A stretch of 64,000 nt of DNA from Gemmataceae bacterium (GCA_901538445.1 LR594585.1:2245918-2309917), one strand, 5' to 3'; counted from the first letter of the stretch, positions 8,585-18,046 are shown. Program-made: numbers and translations. The notes: generated by a model from the letters alone, not told the origin.

Positions 8585-8628
8585 ACCCGTTGCCCCAATT
8601 ACCGCCGCACGCACGAACGGCCGCCTCA

Positions 8629-11220
8629 ATGCGCAATAACGTCCTCAACGTCCTGATCTTCGCGGGCCTGTCGGTCGGGTTCTACTACTTCTGGATCTAC
8701 GCCGAGAAGAACTGGCTCGCCCCGCCCAAGCCGCCCGCGGCCAAGACGGACGAGCCCGCCGAACTCACCCCCGAAGAGGTGGCGAAGCGGGCCGCCGAGC
8801 AGAAGGCGCGCGACGAGAAGCAGGCGGCCACCGCCGCCGTCGCCGGCGCGGCCGCGGCGACCACCGACCCGAAGCTCCCGAAGCCGCCCGAGGTCCGCGT
8901 CACCGAACCGGCGAAGCCGACCCCCCGCGAGCGGCCGACGCTCATCAAGATGGGCGACCCGTCGTTCTACAACCAGGTGCTCCTCAGCACCCGCGGCGGC
9001 GGCGTCCAGCAGATCGTGCTCCCGCGGTTCGACGAGGCCGACCGGCTCGGCCGCGAGGTCAAGGGCACCCCGCTGTACCTCGTCCCCGGCGTGCCGCGGG
9101 TCCGCGGCCGGTTCTCGCTCCCCGAGCCGAGCTTCGCGGCGCTCGCCGTCTCCGGCGTGCCCCCGATGGTCCTCGGCAAGCTCGAAGAGCTGAAGGGCAA
9201 GGACTTCCGCACCTGGGACGCGGCCGTTGCCGAGGTCACCCGCGTCCTCGGCCCCGAGGACGCCGAGCGGTACGAGCCGGCGATCCTGCGGGCCGCCCGG
9301 GTCCGCGAGCCGGACCTCGCCGACAGCTACCCGACACCCGACCTCCAGCCCGGCCAGGTGCCCGCCGGCACGCGGCTCGCCGAGCCGTCGTACACGATCT
9401 TCCACTACCCCACGCCCGACGAGAAGACCCCGGACACGAAGCTCGGCGAGATGACGTGGAAGGTCGTCGCCGAGGAGCACCCCGAGGGCGGCGACCACAA
9501 GGTCGTGTTCGAGGCCGAACTCGGCGAGCCGCACTTCTTCAAGTTCCGCAAGACGTACACGCTGGGGCCGAAGGACTACCACATCAGCCTGCGGGTCGAG
9601 ATCGAGCGGCTCCCGGGCGGGGCGAAGGGCAAGCACCCGCTGCGGTACCAGCTCTCCGGCCCCCGCGGGCTGCCGATCGAGGGCGAGTGGTACACGAACA
9701 CGTTCCGAACGGCGCTCATCGGCTGGAACGACCGCAAGGGCACCCCGCGGCGGCAGTACGAGCCGGCCACCGAGGTCGCGGCCAAGCGCGGTGGCGAGCC
9801 GGTGCCCAAGGGCGAGAACACGTTCAAGTACATGGCCGTCGCGACTCAATACTTCGCGTCCGCGGTCGCGATCGACGACACCGCCGAGGGCGCGGCCAAG
9901 AACCCGTGGGCGTACGTGCGGGCGACGACCGAGTTGCCGTTCGACAAGAAGGCCGACCGCAACATCCCGTACTTCGACGACGTGACCGTGCGGGCCGCGT
10001 CCGACGTGGTCGACCTCGCCCCCGGCGAGCCCGCGGTCGTCCACAGCTACGTGATCTACAACGGCCCGGCCAAGGTGAAGCTCCTCGGACTCATGGAGGG
10101 CAACCGGGCCGTCGAGCAGTCGCTCGTGGACCGCTACCAGGACCGGCTCGGGCTCCGGACCATCACCGACTACCAGTCCCCGACGTGGCTCGGGTCGTTC
10201 GCCAGCGCGATCTACTGGACCGACCTCGTCATCACGTTCACGAACCTGATGCACGGGCTCCTCGCGGCCATCCACTCGGTGGTGCCGAACTGGGCGCTGA
10301 GCATCGTCGCCCTCACCGTCATCGTGCGGCTCGTGCTGCTCGTGCCGAGCAAGAAGCAGACGAAGATGAACGTGAAGATGATGGCGGTGCAGAAGCGGCT
10401 GGCCCCGCAACTGGAGGAGATGAAGAAGAAGTACGGGGACGACTTCAACGGGTACAACCGGGCCAAGATGCAGCTCATGATGGCCAACGGGGTGAACCCG
10501 CTCGCCGCGATGGGCGGGTGCCTGCTGCTGTTCCTCCAGATGCCGATCATGATGGGGCTGTACTTCTGCCTCCAGGAGAGCGTGTTCTTCCGGCTCGACC
10601 ACTTCCTGTGGATCGACAACCTCGCGGCCCCGGACATGGCCGTGTGGTGGGGCGAGCGGATCCCGTACCTGAGCACCCCGGACAACATCGGCGGCACCCT
10701 CTACATGGGGCCGTACTTCAACATCCTGCCGATCCTGGCGGTGATGCTGATGATCGGCCAGCAGCTCGCCATGCTCCCGCCGCCGATCGACGACCAGGCG
10801 AAACAGCAGCGGATGACCATGAAGATCATGATGTTCATCATGCCGCTGCTCTTCTACAAGTTCGCGGCCGGCCTCGCGCTGTACTTCATCATCGGCACCA
10901 TCTGGGGCATCGCGGAGCGGAAGTTCATCACCAAGGTGGACCCGAACGCGCCGCCCGACACCGGGAGCGCGGCGCAGCTTTCGCCAAAGGGCGGGTCGCC
11001 GAACGGTCAGGCCGAGCCGCCGAAGGCACAGGGGATGCTCGGCCGGCTGCGGGACTCGCTCCAGAAGAAGATGGAGGAGATGCAGCGGCAGGCCGACGAG
11101 CAGTCGAAGCGGCAGATCCGCAACGACCGCGGCGCGCCGGGGGCCGACGGCGACACCGGCGGGGGGAACCAGCCGCGCCGCGACGACCGCCGCGACAAGA
11201 AGAAGAAGCGGAAGAAGTAG
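8629..11220 (+). CDS. yidC: membrane protein insertase YidC
   Basis: An 863-residue YidC/Oxa1 insertase, which helps membrane proteins enter and fold in the inner membrane alone or with Sec. An N-terminal membrane anchor (residues ~5-25) is followed by a proline/alanine linker and a long periplasmic beta-sandwich domain (~120-510). The conserved five-helix insertase core starts near residue 540 (SIVALTVIVRLVLLVPSK), with the cytoplasmic helical hairpin (KRLAPQLEEMKKKYGDD) next. The C-terminal tail ends in a strongly basic run, RRDKKKKRKK, of the kind that contacts ribosomes. It is longer than the ~550 residues of the E. coli protein, mainly in the periplasmic domain. The ATG at 8629 starts the anchor directly; upstream in-frame starts would add repeat-derived sequence. 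Confidence 0.95.
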   Translation: MRNNVLNVLIFAGLSVGFYYFWIYAEKNWLAPPKPPAAKTDEPAELTPEEVAKRAAEQKARDEKQAATAAVAGAAAATTDPKLPKPPEVRVTEPAKPTPRERPTLIKMGDPSFYNQVLLSTRGGGVQQIVLPRFDEADRLGREVKGTPLYLVPGVPRVRGRFSLPEPSFAALAVSGVPPMVLGKLEELKGKDFRTWDAAVAEVTRVLGPEDAERYEPAILRAARVREPDLADSYPTPDLQPGQVPAGTRLAEPSYTIFHYPTPDEKTPDTKLGEMTWKVVAEEHPEGGDHKVVFEAELGEPHFFKFRKTYTLGPKDYHISLRVEIERLPGGAKGKHPLRYQLSGPRGLPIEGEWYTNTFRTALIGWNDRKGTPRRQYEPATEVAAKRGGEPVPKGENTFKYMAVATQYFASAVAIDDTAEGAAKNPWAYVRATTELPFDKKADRNIPYFDDVTVRAASDVVDLAPGEPAVVHSYVIYNGPAKVKLLGLMEGNRAVEQSLVDRYQDRLGLRTITDYQSPTWLGSFASAIYWTDLVITFTNLMHGLLAAIHSVVPNWALSIVALTVIVRLVLLVPSKKQTKMNVKMMAVQKRLAPQLEEMKKKYGDDFNGYNRAKMQLMMANGVNPLAAMGGCLLLFLQMPIMMGLYFCLQESVFFRLDHFLWIDNLAAPDMAVWWGERIPYLSTPDNIGGTLYMGPYFNILPILAVMLMIGQQLAMLPPPIDDQAKQQRMTMKIMMFIMPLLFYKFAAGLALYFIIGTIWGIAERKFITKVDPNAPPDTGSAAQLSPKGGSPNGQAEPPKAQGMLGRLRDSLQKKMEEMQRQADEQSKRQIRNDRGAPGADGDTGGGNQPRRDDRRDKKKKRKK

Positions 11221-11245
11221 GGGTCGGGGCTCTCGTCGTCGCCTG

Positions 11246-11393
11246 GGGACCAGGGGTTTGTGCCGCAGAGCCGGCACCGCACCCCTGGCTACGCGCGGCC
11301 GCCCCTCCGGGGCTGGCACCGGTTTCGTAGTCGCGGAGCGACGTCCGCGTGTAGCCAGGGGTGCGGCGAGTCTTCGAGCAAACCCCTGGTCCC
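11246..11393. repeat. nested inverted repeat, family R3, copy 1
   Basis: The outer arms are GGGACCAGGGGTTT (11246) and its complement (11380-11393). The inner arms are CCGCACCCCTGGCTAC (11277-11292) and GTAGCCAGGGGTGCGG (11351-11366). The same words, in a different nesting, form the element at 14087-14233. Confidence 0.85.
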
Positions 11394-11433
11394 GAAGCAA
11401 TTCGAACACATTCCCACCACACCCGGTGCCCCC

Positions 11434-12015
11434 ATGCCCGCGCAGCGCGTCCTGATGCTCGTCGGCGACTTCGTCGAGGACTACGAGGCGATGGTGCCGT
11501 TCCAGGTGCTCGCGCTCGTAGGCCACACGGTCCACGCGGTGTGCCCCGGGAAGCGGGCCGGCGAGACGGTGCGCACGGCGGTCCACGACTTCGAGGGCGA
11601 CCAGACGTACAGCGAGAAGCCCGGCCACAACTTCGCGCTCACCGCGACGTTCGACGAGGTGAAGGCCGAGAGCTACGACGCGCTGGTGATCCCCGGCGGC
11701 CGCGCGCCGGAGTACTTGCGGCTGAACCCGAAGGTGCTGGAGGTGGTGCGGCGCTTCTTCGCGGCAAATAAGCCCGTCGCGGCGATCTGCCACGGCCCGC
11801 AACTGCTCGCCGCGGCCGGCGTGCTGAAGGGGCGGACGTGCAGCGCGTACCCCGCGGTCGGCCCGGACGTCGGGCTGTGCGGCGGCACGCTGGCCGAGGT
11901 GCCGATCGACGGCACCCACACCGACGGCAACCTCGTCACCGCCCCCGCGTGGCCGGCCCACCCGGCGTGGCTTCGGGCGTTCCTGAAGCTGCTCGGGTCG
12001 AAGGTCGAGGCGTAA
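11434..12015 (+). CDS. DJ-1/PfpI family protein
   Basis: A 193-residue protein of the DJ-1/PfpI (glutamine-amidotransferase-like) superfamily. The nucleophile elbow is visible as [13 protein letters not shown], with the cysteine of CHGP at the catalytic position. [12 protein letters not shown] supplies the usual loop, and the N-terminal block [11 protein letters not shown] supplies the acidic residue expected near the cysteine. Relatives are protein deglycases/glyoxalases or small proteases; members with this ICHGP motif are often stress-related. The exact activity cannot be set from sequence alone. The ATG at 11434 gives the normal family length. Confidence 0.88.
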   Translation: MPAQRVLMLVGDFVEDYEAMVPFQVLALVGHTVHAVCPGKRAGETVRTAVHDFEGDQTYSEKPGHNFALTATFDEVKAESYDALVIPGGRAPEYLRLNPKVLEVVRRFFAANKPVAAICHGPQLLAAAGVLKGRTCSAYPAVGPDVGLCGGTLAEVPIDGTHTDGNLVTAPAWPAHPAWLRAFLKLLGSKVEA

Positions 12016-12034
12016 CGAACCGATCGACAGGGCC

Positions 12035-12979
12035 TCACCAGTCGCTCCCGAGCGGGACGCCGTCGCGGGGGTCGCACGCGGCGGCCCACGTCGCGGCCGA
12101 CACCCCCTCCGCCACGAACCGCACGCTCCCGTCGCCCAACCCGACGACCATGCCGCCGGTGTGCGGCGTCTGCGCGCGGGCCGGGTCGCACCCGCCGAAC
12201 GGTACCGGATTCACCTGGAACGGCTGGCACGCGGCGTACCCGGCGTTCGGGTTCTTGCCCGCGGTGTTGTGGCACATCACCGGCCGCCACTTCGCGGTCG
12301 CGTCGGACCACAGCGACGCGGCCGACGTGGCCGCCGCCGGGTCGGCCGTGGCGCCGCACGACCCGTACGCCTCGCCGAAAAACACCGCGTTCGACAGGCC
12401 GTCCGGAACCGAGCGCGGGATGGCGGCCGCCCCCTGCACCCGGGCCGCGTCTGTCCCGCCCGCCGGGTTGCCGAACACGAGGTAGTTGGCCGCGTAGTTC
12501 CCGACCGCGAACCCGTTCGCCCCGCCCTCGGTCGTCTGGCTGCGGCCGTTGGTCACCGACCGGTCGGACGGGCACAGGTACGTCTTGATCGGCTTGTCGT
12601 ACTGCCCGCCGCAGTACCGCGGGTCGCCGACCATGAACGGCCCGCCCTTCGCCTGCGCCGCGAACACCGCGGTCTGCTCGACGTACGGGAGGAGCCAGTT
12701 GAACACGGTCCACGGCGCGCCGTTAAACGCCCGGTTGGCGAGGGTCGTGGGGGTCCACCCGTCCGGCGCGCACAGCGGGGGCAGGCCGCCCTGGGCGTCG
12801 TTGCAACTGTGGCACGCGAGCGCCACCTGTTTCGCGTTGTTCGTGCAGGTCGTGCGGGCCGCGGCCTCGCGGACCTTCTGCACGGCGGGCAGCAACAGGC
12901 CGATCAGGATCGCGATCATGGCGATCACGACGAGGAGTTCGATGAGCGTGAACCCCGCGCGCCGCGGGCGTCGAGACAT
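12035..12979 (-). CDS. DUF1559 pilin-like protein with H-x9-DG ending
   Basis: A 314-residue planctomycete-type pseudopilin. It begins with a short basic leader and the type IV prepilin cleavage and helix region GFTLIELLVVIAMIAILIGLLLP, shortened here to its recognisable core GFTLIELLVVIAMI. Next comes the conserved VQKVREAAARTTCTNNAKQ segment, and near the end HTGGMVVGLGDG, the H-x9-DG signature of DUF1559. These proteins are cleaved by a prepilin peptidase and are thought to be assembled by a type II secretion-like system. Their role is not established. The secretin at 59804 could belong to the same general export machinery, which is inference only. Confidence 0.92.
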   Translation of the reverse strand: MSRRPRRAGFTLIELLVVIAMIAILIGLLLPAVQKVREAAARTTCTNNAKQVALACHSCNDAQGGLPPLCAPDGWTPTTLANRAFNGAPWTVFNWLLPYVEQTAVFAAQAKGGPFMVGDPRYCGGQYDKPIKTYLCPSDRSVTNGRSQTTEGGANGFAVGNYAANYLVFGNPAGGTDAARVQGAAAIPRSVPDGLSNAVFFGEAYGSCGATADPAAATSAASLWSDATAKWRPVMCHNTAGKNPNAGYAACQPFQVNPVPFGGCDPARAQTPHTGGMVVGLGDGSVRFVAEGVSAATWAAACDPRDGVPLGSDW

Positions 12980-13142
12980 GGGCCGCCTCCCGGGAGAGGT
13001 GACGTACCGGTTGGGCGAACTGGAGAGAGGACGTGTTGGGAATTGAGTCTACCCGGTCCGGGACCGGCCGCAAGGCGAAACCGGGTGCGCGCGTGCTCGA
13101 ACGGCCGCCGGATTGGCGTACCGGTCCGCGGCGGGCCGGCGG

Positions 13143-13148
13143 TATAAT
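13143..13148 (+). promoter_or_regulatory. consensus -10 element (TATAAT)
   Basis: A perfect TATAAT stands 44 bases before the ATG at 13192. An ATG overlaps its end (13147) and another follows (13153), but transcription should start near 13155. That favours the 13192 start. A TTGGCG at 13113 is 24 bases upstream, too far to be a normal -35. Confidence 0.55.
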
Positions 13149-13191
13149 GGGCATGACCTCTCGCAACCCACCCGTCCCGCCGGACGCCGTC

Positions 13192-14073
13192 ATGAGCGCT
13201 CTGAACTCCCCCAACCCCTACGCACTGATCGGCCTGTTGATCTCGGCCGGGCTGTTCGGCGACCCCGGGTCCGCCCGGTCCGCCGAGCCGGCCCCGGCCC
13301 CGCGGCCCGTCGGGTTCGCGGTCGAGCGGCACCGCGACATCGCGTACCGCACCGGCCCCGGTGCCGACAAGGAGCGGCACGCGCTCGACGTGTACACCCC
13401 CCGCGGGAAGAAGGACTTCCCGGTCGTGCTGTTCGTCCACGGGGGCGCGTGGAAGTGGGGCGACAAGGCGCTGTACGCCGGGATCGGCGAGTCGTTCGCG
13501 GCCCGCGGGGTCGGCGTCGTGGTCTGCAACTACCGGCTGTCGCCCAAGGTCCAGCACCCGGCGCACGTCGAGGACGTCGCGGCCGCGTTCGCGTGGACCG
13601 CGGAGAACATCGCGAAGTACGGCGGGGACCGGGAGCAGTTGTTCGTGTGCGGGCACTCGGCCGGGGGGCACCTCGTCTCGCTCCTGGCGACCGACCCGGC
13701 GCACCTGAAGGCGGTGGGGCACGCGCCGGGCGAGATCAAGGGCGTCATCTCGATCAGCGGGGTGTACAAGATCTACCACACCGAGAAGGTGTTCCTGGAG
13801 GCGTTCGGGAAGGACGAGGCGCTGTGCCTGAAGGCGTCGCCGCTCACGCACGTCGCGGGCAAGCACCCGCCGTTCCTGATCGCCTACGCGGACATGGACT
13901 ACGAGCACCTCGACGCGATGGCCAAGGACATGGACGCGGCCCTGCGGAAGGTCGCCAACCCGTGCGACCTGCTCGTGTGCAAGGACCGGAGCCACATCAG
14001 CATCGTCATCAACCTCGTCCAGCTCGACGACCCGCTCCACAAGTCGATCTTCGACTTCGTCACGCGGAAGTGA
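13192..14073 (+). CDS. exported alpha/beta hydrolase (carboxylesterase-like)
   Basis: A 293-residue alpha/beta hydrolase of the BD-FAE/esterase-lipase group. The order is a signal-like N terminus (ALIGLLISAGLFG, Ala-rich cut region), VLFVHGGAWKWGDK with the HGGxW oxyanion block, VVVCNYRLSP, then the nucleophile elbow CGHSAGGHL. The acid is likely in the IAYADMDYEH region and the histidine in DRSHISIV near the end, completing a Ser-Asp-His triad. Family members cleave ester bonds of acylated sugars or xenobiotics in the periplasm. The start choice follows the TATAAT box; in-frame alternatives at 13147 and 13153 cannot be fully excluded. Confidence 0.85.
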   Translation: MSALNSPNPYALIGLLISAGLFGDPGSARSAEPAPAPRPVGFAVERHRDIAYRTGPGADKERHALDVYTPRGKKDFPVVLFVHGGAWKWGDKALYAGIGESFAARGVGVVVCNYRLSPKVQHPAHVEDVAAAFAWTAENIAKYGGDREQLFVCGHSAGGHLVSLLATDPAHLKAVGHAPGEIKGVISISGVYKIYHTEKVFLEAFGKDEALCLKASPLTHVAGKHPPFLIAYADMDYEHLDAMAKDMDAALRKVANPCDLLVCKDRSHISIVINLVQLDDPLHKSIFDFVTRK

Positions 14074-14086
14074 GTGGGGAGTGGTT

Positions 14087-14233
14087 GGAGCCCCGGAGGG
14101 GCGGCGGAGGGTAGCCAGGGGTGGAGCGAGTCCGCGAGCGCAACCCCTGGTCCCCGGCGTCGGCCTCCGGACCAGGGGTTGGCCCGAAGCGGGCCCCACC
14201 CCTGGCTACCCTCCGCCGCCCCTCCGGGGCTCC
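14087..14233. repeat. long inverted repeat, family R3, copy 2
   Basis: Perfect 38-base arms (14087-14124 and 14196-14233) start GGAGCCCCGGAGGGGCGGCG. A second, inner repeat pairs AACCCCTGGTCC with GGACCAGGGGTT. It lies 14 bases after the hydrolase stop. Words are shared with the element at 11246. Confidence 0.9.
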
Positions 14234-14303
14234 GAACCACATCCCCCGACGGCCCCTCTGCCCACTCTCCGCTGCCCACTGCCCACTCGGACCCCGCGGG
14301 CGT

Positions 14304-14309
14304 TAGAAT
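14304..14309 (+). promoter_or_regulatory. candidate -10 element, leaderless arrangement
   Basis: TAGAAT is followed by six bases and then the ATG at 14316. Transcription would start at or next to the start codon. Confidence 0.45.
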
Positions 14310-14315
14310 GGTGGG

Positions 14316-15749
14316 ATGAAACCCACCGACACGCCCACTGCCGCGCCCCCGACCGAGCCCACCCTCACGTTCTGGGGGGCCGCGGGCGGGGTCACCGGGT
14401 CCATGCACCTCGTCGAGGTCGGCAACCGCAAGGTGCTGCTCGACTGCGGGCTCCACCAGGGCCGCCGCGAGGAGGCCCGGCAGCGGAACGGGCACTTCCC
14501 GTTCCACCCGAACCAGGTCGACGCCGTCATCCTCAGCCACGCGCACATCGACCACTGCGGGAACCTGCCGACGCTCGTGCGGCAGGGGTTCAGCGGCCCG
14601 GTGTACTGCACCCCGCCGACCCGCGACCTGCTCCGGGTCATGCTCGCCGACAGTGCCAAGATCCAGGAAGAGGACGCGGCCCACATCAACATCGCCCGGA
14701 ACTACGCCGAGCCGTGGGTCCAGCCGCTGTACCACCACACCGACGTCGAGAAGACGTTCGACCAGGTGGTGCAGGTGCCCTACGGCCGCGACGCCGAGGC
14801 CGTGAAGGGGGTGCGGTTCCGGTTCATCGAGGCCGGGCACATCCTCGGGTCGGCGATGATCCACATGACCCTCGCCGGCCCGGACCGGGACCGCACCCTG
14901 TCGTTCAGCGGCGACATGGGCCGCCGCGGGCTCCCGATCCTCAAGCCCACCGGCGACGTGCCCCCGGCCGACGTGCTGGTGTGCGAGAGCACCTACGGGA
15001 ACCGGCTGCACCGGTCGTTCACCGAGACCGTCGAGAAGCTGTACGCCGCGATCCGCGACACCGTGGCCCGCGACGGGAAGATCATGATCCCCGCGTTCAG
15101 CCTCGGCCGCACGCAGCTCATCATCCACGTGCTGCAACAGGGGCTCCGGGCCGGGAAGATCCCGAACATCCCGATCTACGTGGACAGCCCGCTCGCCTCC
15201 GAGGTCGCCGAAGTCTACCGGGCGCACCCGAACAGCCTGTCGCCCGAGATCTCGCGGGCGCTGAAGGAGGGGCACGGGCTGCTCGGCGGCGACGGGGTGA
15301 ACTACGTCCGCGACTTCGAGGAGAGCACCCGGCTCGCGTCCCGGCCGGGGTCGGCCGTCATCATCGCGTCGAGCGGCATGTGCGACGCCGGCCGCATCCA
15401 GCAGCACCTCAAGCAACTGGTGGACGACCCCCGCTGCACCATCATCCTGGTGAGCTACCAGGCCCAGGGCACCGTTGGCCGCAAGCTGCTGGAGCCGAAG
15501 CCGACGGTGCGGTTCCAGGGCCGCGACTGGAACAAGTGGCTCGACGTGGTCCACCTCGACGGGTTCAGCGGGCACGCCGACAAGGAGGACTTCCTGGCGT
15601 ACCTGCGGCCGGTGGTGGGCAAGATCGGCAAGGTGCGGCTGATCCACGGCGAGCGGGAGCAGGCCGAGGCGCTCTCGGCGACGCTCCGGGACGCCGGGTT
15701 CGACGACGTCGCGGTCCCCGGCCCCGGCGACCGCGTGGTGATCGGGTGA
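14316..15749 (+). CDS. MBL-fold beta-CASP ribonuclease-like protein
   Basis: A 477-residue metallo-beta-lactamase-fold protein with a beta-CASP domain. The metal motif HAHIDHCG (H-x-H-x-D-H) is at ~residues 75-82. Further ligands are in the EAGHILGSAMI block and the SFSGDMGRRGLP block. The beta-CASP region (~220-400) includes VDSPLASEV and SSGMCDAGRIQQHL, and the closing RNA-specificity motif reads GFSGHADKEDF. This matches the archaeal CPSF-like/RNA-processing branch also found in bacteria, as opposed to RNase J. It probably cuts or trims RNA with two zinc ions in the cytoplasm. No signal peptide. It may start the cluster running to 18357. Confidence 0.9.
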   Translation: MKPTDTPTAAPPTEPTLTFWGAAGGVTGSMHLVEVGNRKVLLDCGLHQGRREEARQRNGHFPFHPNQVDAVILSHAHIDHCGNLPTLVRQGFSGPVYCTPPTRDLLRVMLADSAKIQEEDAAHINIARNYAEPWVQPLYHHTDVEKTFDQVVQVPYGRDAEAVKGVRFRFIEAGHILGSAMIHMTLAGPDRDRTLSFSGDMGRRGLPILKPTGDVPPADVLVCESTYGNRLHRSFTETVEKLYAAIRDTVARDGKIMIPAFSLGRTQLIIHVLQQGLRAGKIPNIPIYVDSPLASEVAEVYRAHPNSLSPEISRALKEGHGLLGGDGVNYVRDFEESTRLASRPGSAVIIASSGMCDAGRIQQHLKQLVDDPRCTIILVSYQAQGTVGRKLLEPKPTVRFQGRDWNKWLDVVHLDGFSGHADKEDFLAYLRPVVGKIGKVRLIHGEREQAEALSATLRDAGFDDVAVPGPGDRVVIG

Positions 15750-15805
15750 CAGAGGTCCGGCCCCGGCGAGCCGGGCGGCGTCAGCCCCCGGAGTAAGGGA
15801 GTGCC

Positions 15806-16540
15806 ATGAACACGACGACCGCGGACGCGGAACTCGACTTCCCCGATTCGGACGGGATGCCGATGGCCGAGAACACCCGCCAGTACGACGCCATCGTCGC
15901 CCTGAAGGGCAACATCGAGGCGTTCGCGCTCGACGCCTTCGTCGCCGGCGACCACCTGATCTACGTGGACCGCCGCGACCCGACCGTCCGGTACGCGCCG
16001 GACGTGTACGTCGCGTTCGGCCGGCCCCGCGGGCACCGCGGCAGCTACAAGCTGTGGGAGGAGGCGAACGTCTTCCCGCAGGTGGTGTTCGAGGTGCTCG
16101 GCCCGAGCAACACTGACGCCGAGATGGAGGAGAAGCGGCGGTTCTACTTCGGGCACGGGGCCGAGGAGTACTACGAGTTCGACCCCGAGGCCGGCACGTG
16201 GGCCGGGTTCGTGCTGAACCCCGACACGGGCGTGCCCGAGCCGGTCCGCGAGATGGACGGGCACACGAGCCCGCGGCTCGGGATGCGGTTCGGGTTCCGC
16301 CCGCTCGAACTCGTCGCGTTCCGCCCCGACGGCAGTCGATTCCGGTCGTTCCAGGAGCTGAACGACCTCGCCGACGCCGAGAAGCGCCGCGCCGACGCCG
16401 AACGCTCACGCGCCGACGCGGCACAACAGCGGGCCGACGCGGCACAGCAGCGCGCCGACGCATCGCAGCACGACAACGACCGCCTGCGGGCGCTGCTCCG
16501 GGCGGCCGGACTGGACCCCGACGCGCCCGCTCGCGGGTGA
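15806..16540 (+). CDS. Uma2 family putative endonuclease with coiled-coil tail
   Basis: A 244-residue Uma2 (DUF820) protein with a restriction-endonuclease-like fold. The recognisable core motifs are RYAPDVYVAF (the PD motif), FEVLGPSN, EKRRFYFGHGAEEYYEFDPE. These give the PD-(D/E)-x-K-type metal site. Family members are abundant in cyanobacteria and Gemmata; their DNA or RNA substrate is not settled. Residues ~195-235 form a heptad-like coiled coil in which ADAAQQR repeats. It is the first gene of a tight group: the next start lies four bases beyond its stop. A GGAGTAAGGGAG Shine-Dalgarno-like stretch precedes the ATG. Confidence 0.88.
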   Translation: MNTTTADAELDFPDSDGMPMAENTRQYDAIVALKGNIEAFALDAFVAGDHLIYVDRRDPTVRYAPDVYVAFGRPRGHRGSYKLWEEANVFPQVVFEVLGPSNTDAEMEEKRRFYFGHGAEEYYEFDPEAGTWAGFVLNPDTGVPEPVREMDGHTSPRLGMRFGFRPLELVAFRPDGSRFRSFQELNDLADAEKRRADAERSRADAAQQRADAAQQRADASQHDNDRLRALLRAAGLDPDAPARG

Positions 16541-16544
16541 CCCC

Positions 16545-17153
16545 ATGACCCCCGACAACCCGTTCCTCAAGGCGCTCCTCGCCCAGCCGGACGACGACAC
16601 GCTCCGGCTCGCGATGGCCGACTGGCTCGACGAGAACGACCAGCCGGCCCGCGGCGAGTTCGTCCGTTTGCAGTGCGAACTGGCCCGCGGCGTCGGCCCC
16701 GAGCGCCGCAAGGAGCTGGAAGTGCGCCAGCGCGAGTTGCTCGTGGCGCACGACACCGAGTGGGTGCGGCCGCTCGCCGAGGTACTCGGGTGCGGGCCGG
16801 GCGAGTGGGGCGGGTGGGTGTTCCGCCGCGGGTTCGTCGAGTACTTCCACCTCCCGGCGACAGTCGTGAACAAGCGGGGCGAGCAGCTCGCGGCGCTCAC
16901 CCCGGTCCGCGAGCTGTTCCTGGTGCCGTGCAAGTCCGGGAACGTGATCGCGCTGTGCAACCGGCCGTGGCTCGAGCGGCTGACCGCACTTTACCTCACC
17001 GGCCGCTTGAACGAGAACGCGACCCGTGCGTTAATGGACTGCCCCTACCTCGGGAACCTGCGGTGCCTCGACGCGACCCCGGACGACACCGTCCGCGAGG
17101 CCACCCGCCGGGCGTTCGACGCCCGGTTCGCCGCGGTCCGCCGCACCGCTTGA
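16545..17153 (+). CDS. TIGR02996 repeat-companion domain protein (no clear LRRs)
   Basis: A 202-residue protein. Residues ~5-45 match the TIGR02996 pattern known from Gemmata: FLKALLAQPDDDTLRLAMADWLDENDQPARGEFVRLQCEL, seen in its key residues (P, DD, R-L, AxADWLDE, RxEFxRLQ). A segment GGWVFRRGFVEYFHLP follows, the usual second block of these proteins. The C-terminal half has only weak leucine-rich character (LERLTALYL, CPYLGNLRCLD). The biological role of the family is unknown; it is often joined to leucine-rich repeats. Four bases separate it from the Uma2 gene and eight from the next one, indicating one transcript. Confidence 0.85.
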   Translation: MTPDNPFLKALLAQPDDDTLRLAMADWLDENDQPARGEFVRLQCELARGVGPERRKELEVRQRELLVAHDTEWVRPLAEVLGCGPGEWGGWVFRRGFVEYFHLPATVVNKRGEQLAALTPVRELFLVPCKSGNVIALCNRPWLERLTALYLTGRLNENATRALMDCPYLGNLRCLDATPDDTVREATRRAFDARFAAVRRTA

Positions 17154-17161
17154 AATCGCCC

Positions 17162-18046
17162 ATGAGCACACCGGACCAGCTCCACCAGGCGATCGCCGAC
17201 CAGCCCGAGGAGGACACGCCGCGCCTGGCGCTCGCCGACTGGCTCGACGAGCACGGCGGCGAAGCCGGGGCCGCGCGGGCCGAGTTCATCCGCCTCCAGA
17301 TCGCGCTCGCCGGCGAGACCATCGAGACCGAGGAGACCGCCCGCCGCGCCGCCGAGTTGCTGGAGCGGCACCGCGGCGAGTGGGGCTTCCCGGCCGGCCC
17401 GCTCCGCACGGCCTACGAGGTCCGCCGCGGGTTCGTGGACGCATTGATCGTGCGCCCCGGGCGCGCCGCCGACACGCTCGCGCTGCTCCCGCGGCACCCG
17501 GTCACGCGGCTGCGGCTGGACGGGTTCGACGCCGAGGCGTTCGAGGCGTTCGTGATCCTCGGCGCACTGGAGACCCGGGCGTTCCGCAAGGTGCGGCACC
17601 TGGAGGTGCGGAACGAGGACTGGACCGACGAACTGGTCGAGCGGCTCCTGGGGCTCGGCCACTTCCCGTACCTGGAGTCGCTGGCACTGGAGGCGACGGC
17701 GATCACCCCGGCGTCGGTACGGGCGGTGGCGGCGTGCCCGCGGCTGTCGGACCTGCGGGCGCTGGCAATCAACTACCCCGAGGGGTACTGGCTCAACCCG
17801 CAACAGCACGCGCTCCGCGGCGTGAAGGACGCCGGGGTCGCGGCGCTGGTGGCGTCGCCGCACCTCCGCGCGCTCCGCGAACTCTCGCTGCGGCACGCGG
17901 GGATCGGCCCGAGCGGCGCGCACGCCCTGGCCGAGTGCGAGACCCTCGCGCACCTCGACCGCCTGGTCCTGACCGACAACCCCGACATCGACAAGCCCGC
18001 CCGCCACGCCCTCGCCCAGCGCTTCGGCGACCGCGTGTTCGTGTGA
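17162..18046 (+). CDS. TIGR02996 protein with leucine-rich repeats
   Basis: A 294-residue protein. The N-terminal TIGR02996 block is clear (IADQPEEDTPRLALADWLDE, then AEFIRLQIAL). YEVRRGFVDAL follows, then leucine-rich-repeat-like strands from about residue 110 onward: VTRLRLDGF, VRHLEVRNE, LESLALEAT, LRELSLRHAG, LDRLVLTDNP. The ending HALAQRFGDRVFV is typical of Gemmata members. Such LRR arrays usually bind proteins, but no partner is known. The ATG at 17162 follows the preceding stop by eight bases. Paralogues of different length lie immediately upstream and at 55090 and 58138. Confidence 0.88.
   Translation: MSTPDQLHQAIADQPEEDTPRLALADWLDEHGGEAGAARAEFIRLQIALAGETIETEETARRAAELLERHRGEWGFPAGPLRTAYEVRRGFVDALIVRPGRAADTLALLPRHPVTRLRLDGFDAEAFEAFVILGALETRAFRKVRHLEVRNEDWTDELVERLLGLGHFPYLESLALEATAITPASVRAVAACPRLSDLRALAINYPEGYWLNPQQHALRGVKDAGVAALVASPHLRALRELSLRHAGIGPSGAHALAECETLAHLDRLVLTDNPDIDKPARHALAQRFGDRVFV

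Noticed and set aside
13147-13191. ATG at 13147 or 13153 as the start of the alpha/beta hydrolase
   Set aside because: The first overlaps a perfect TATAAT and the second is only four bases from it, both before or at the expected transcription start. The 13192 ATG begins directly at the signal-like sequence.
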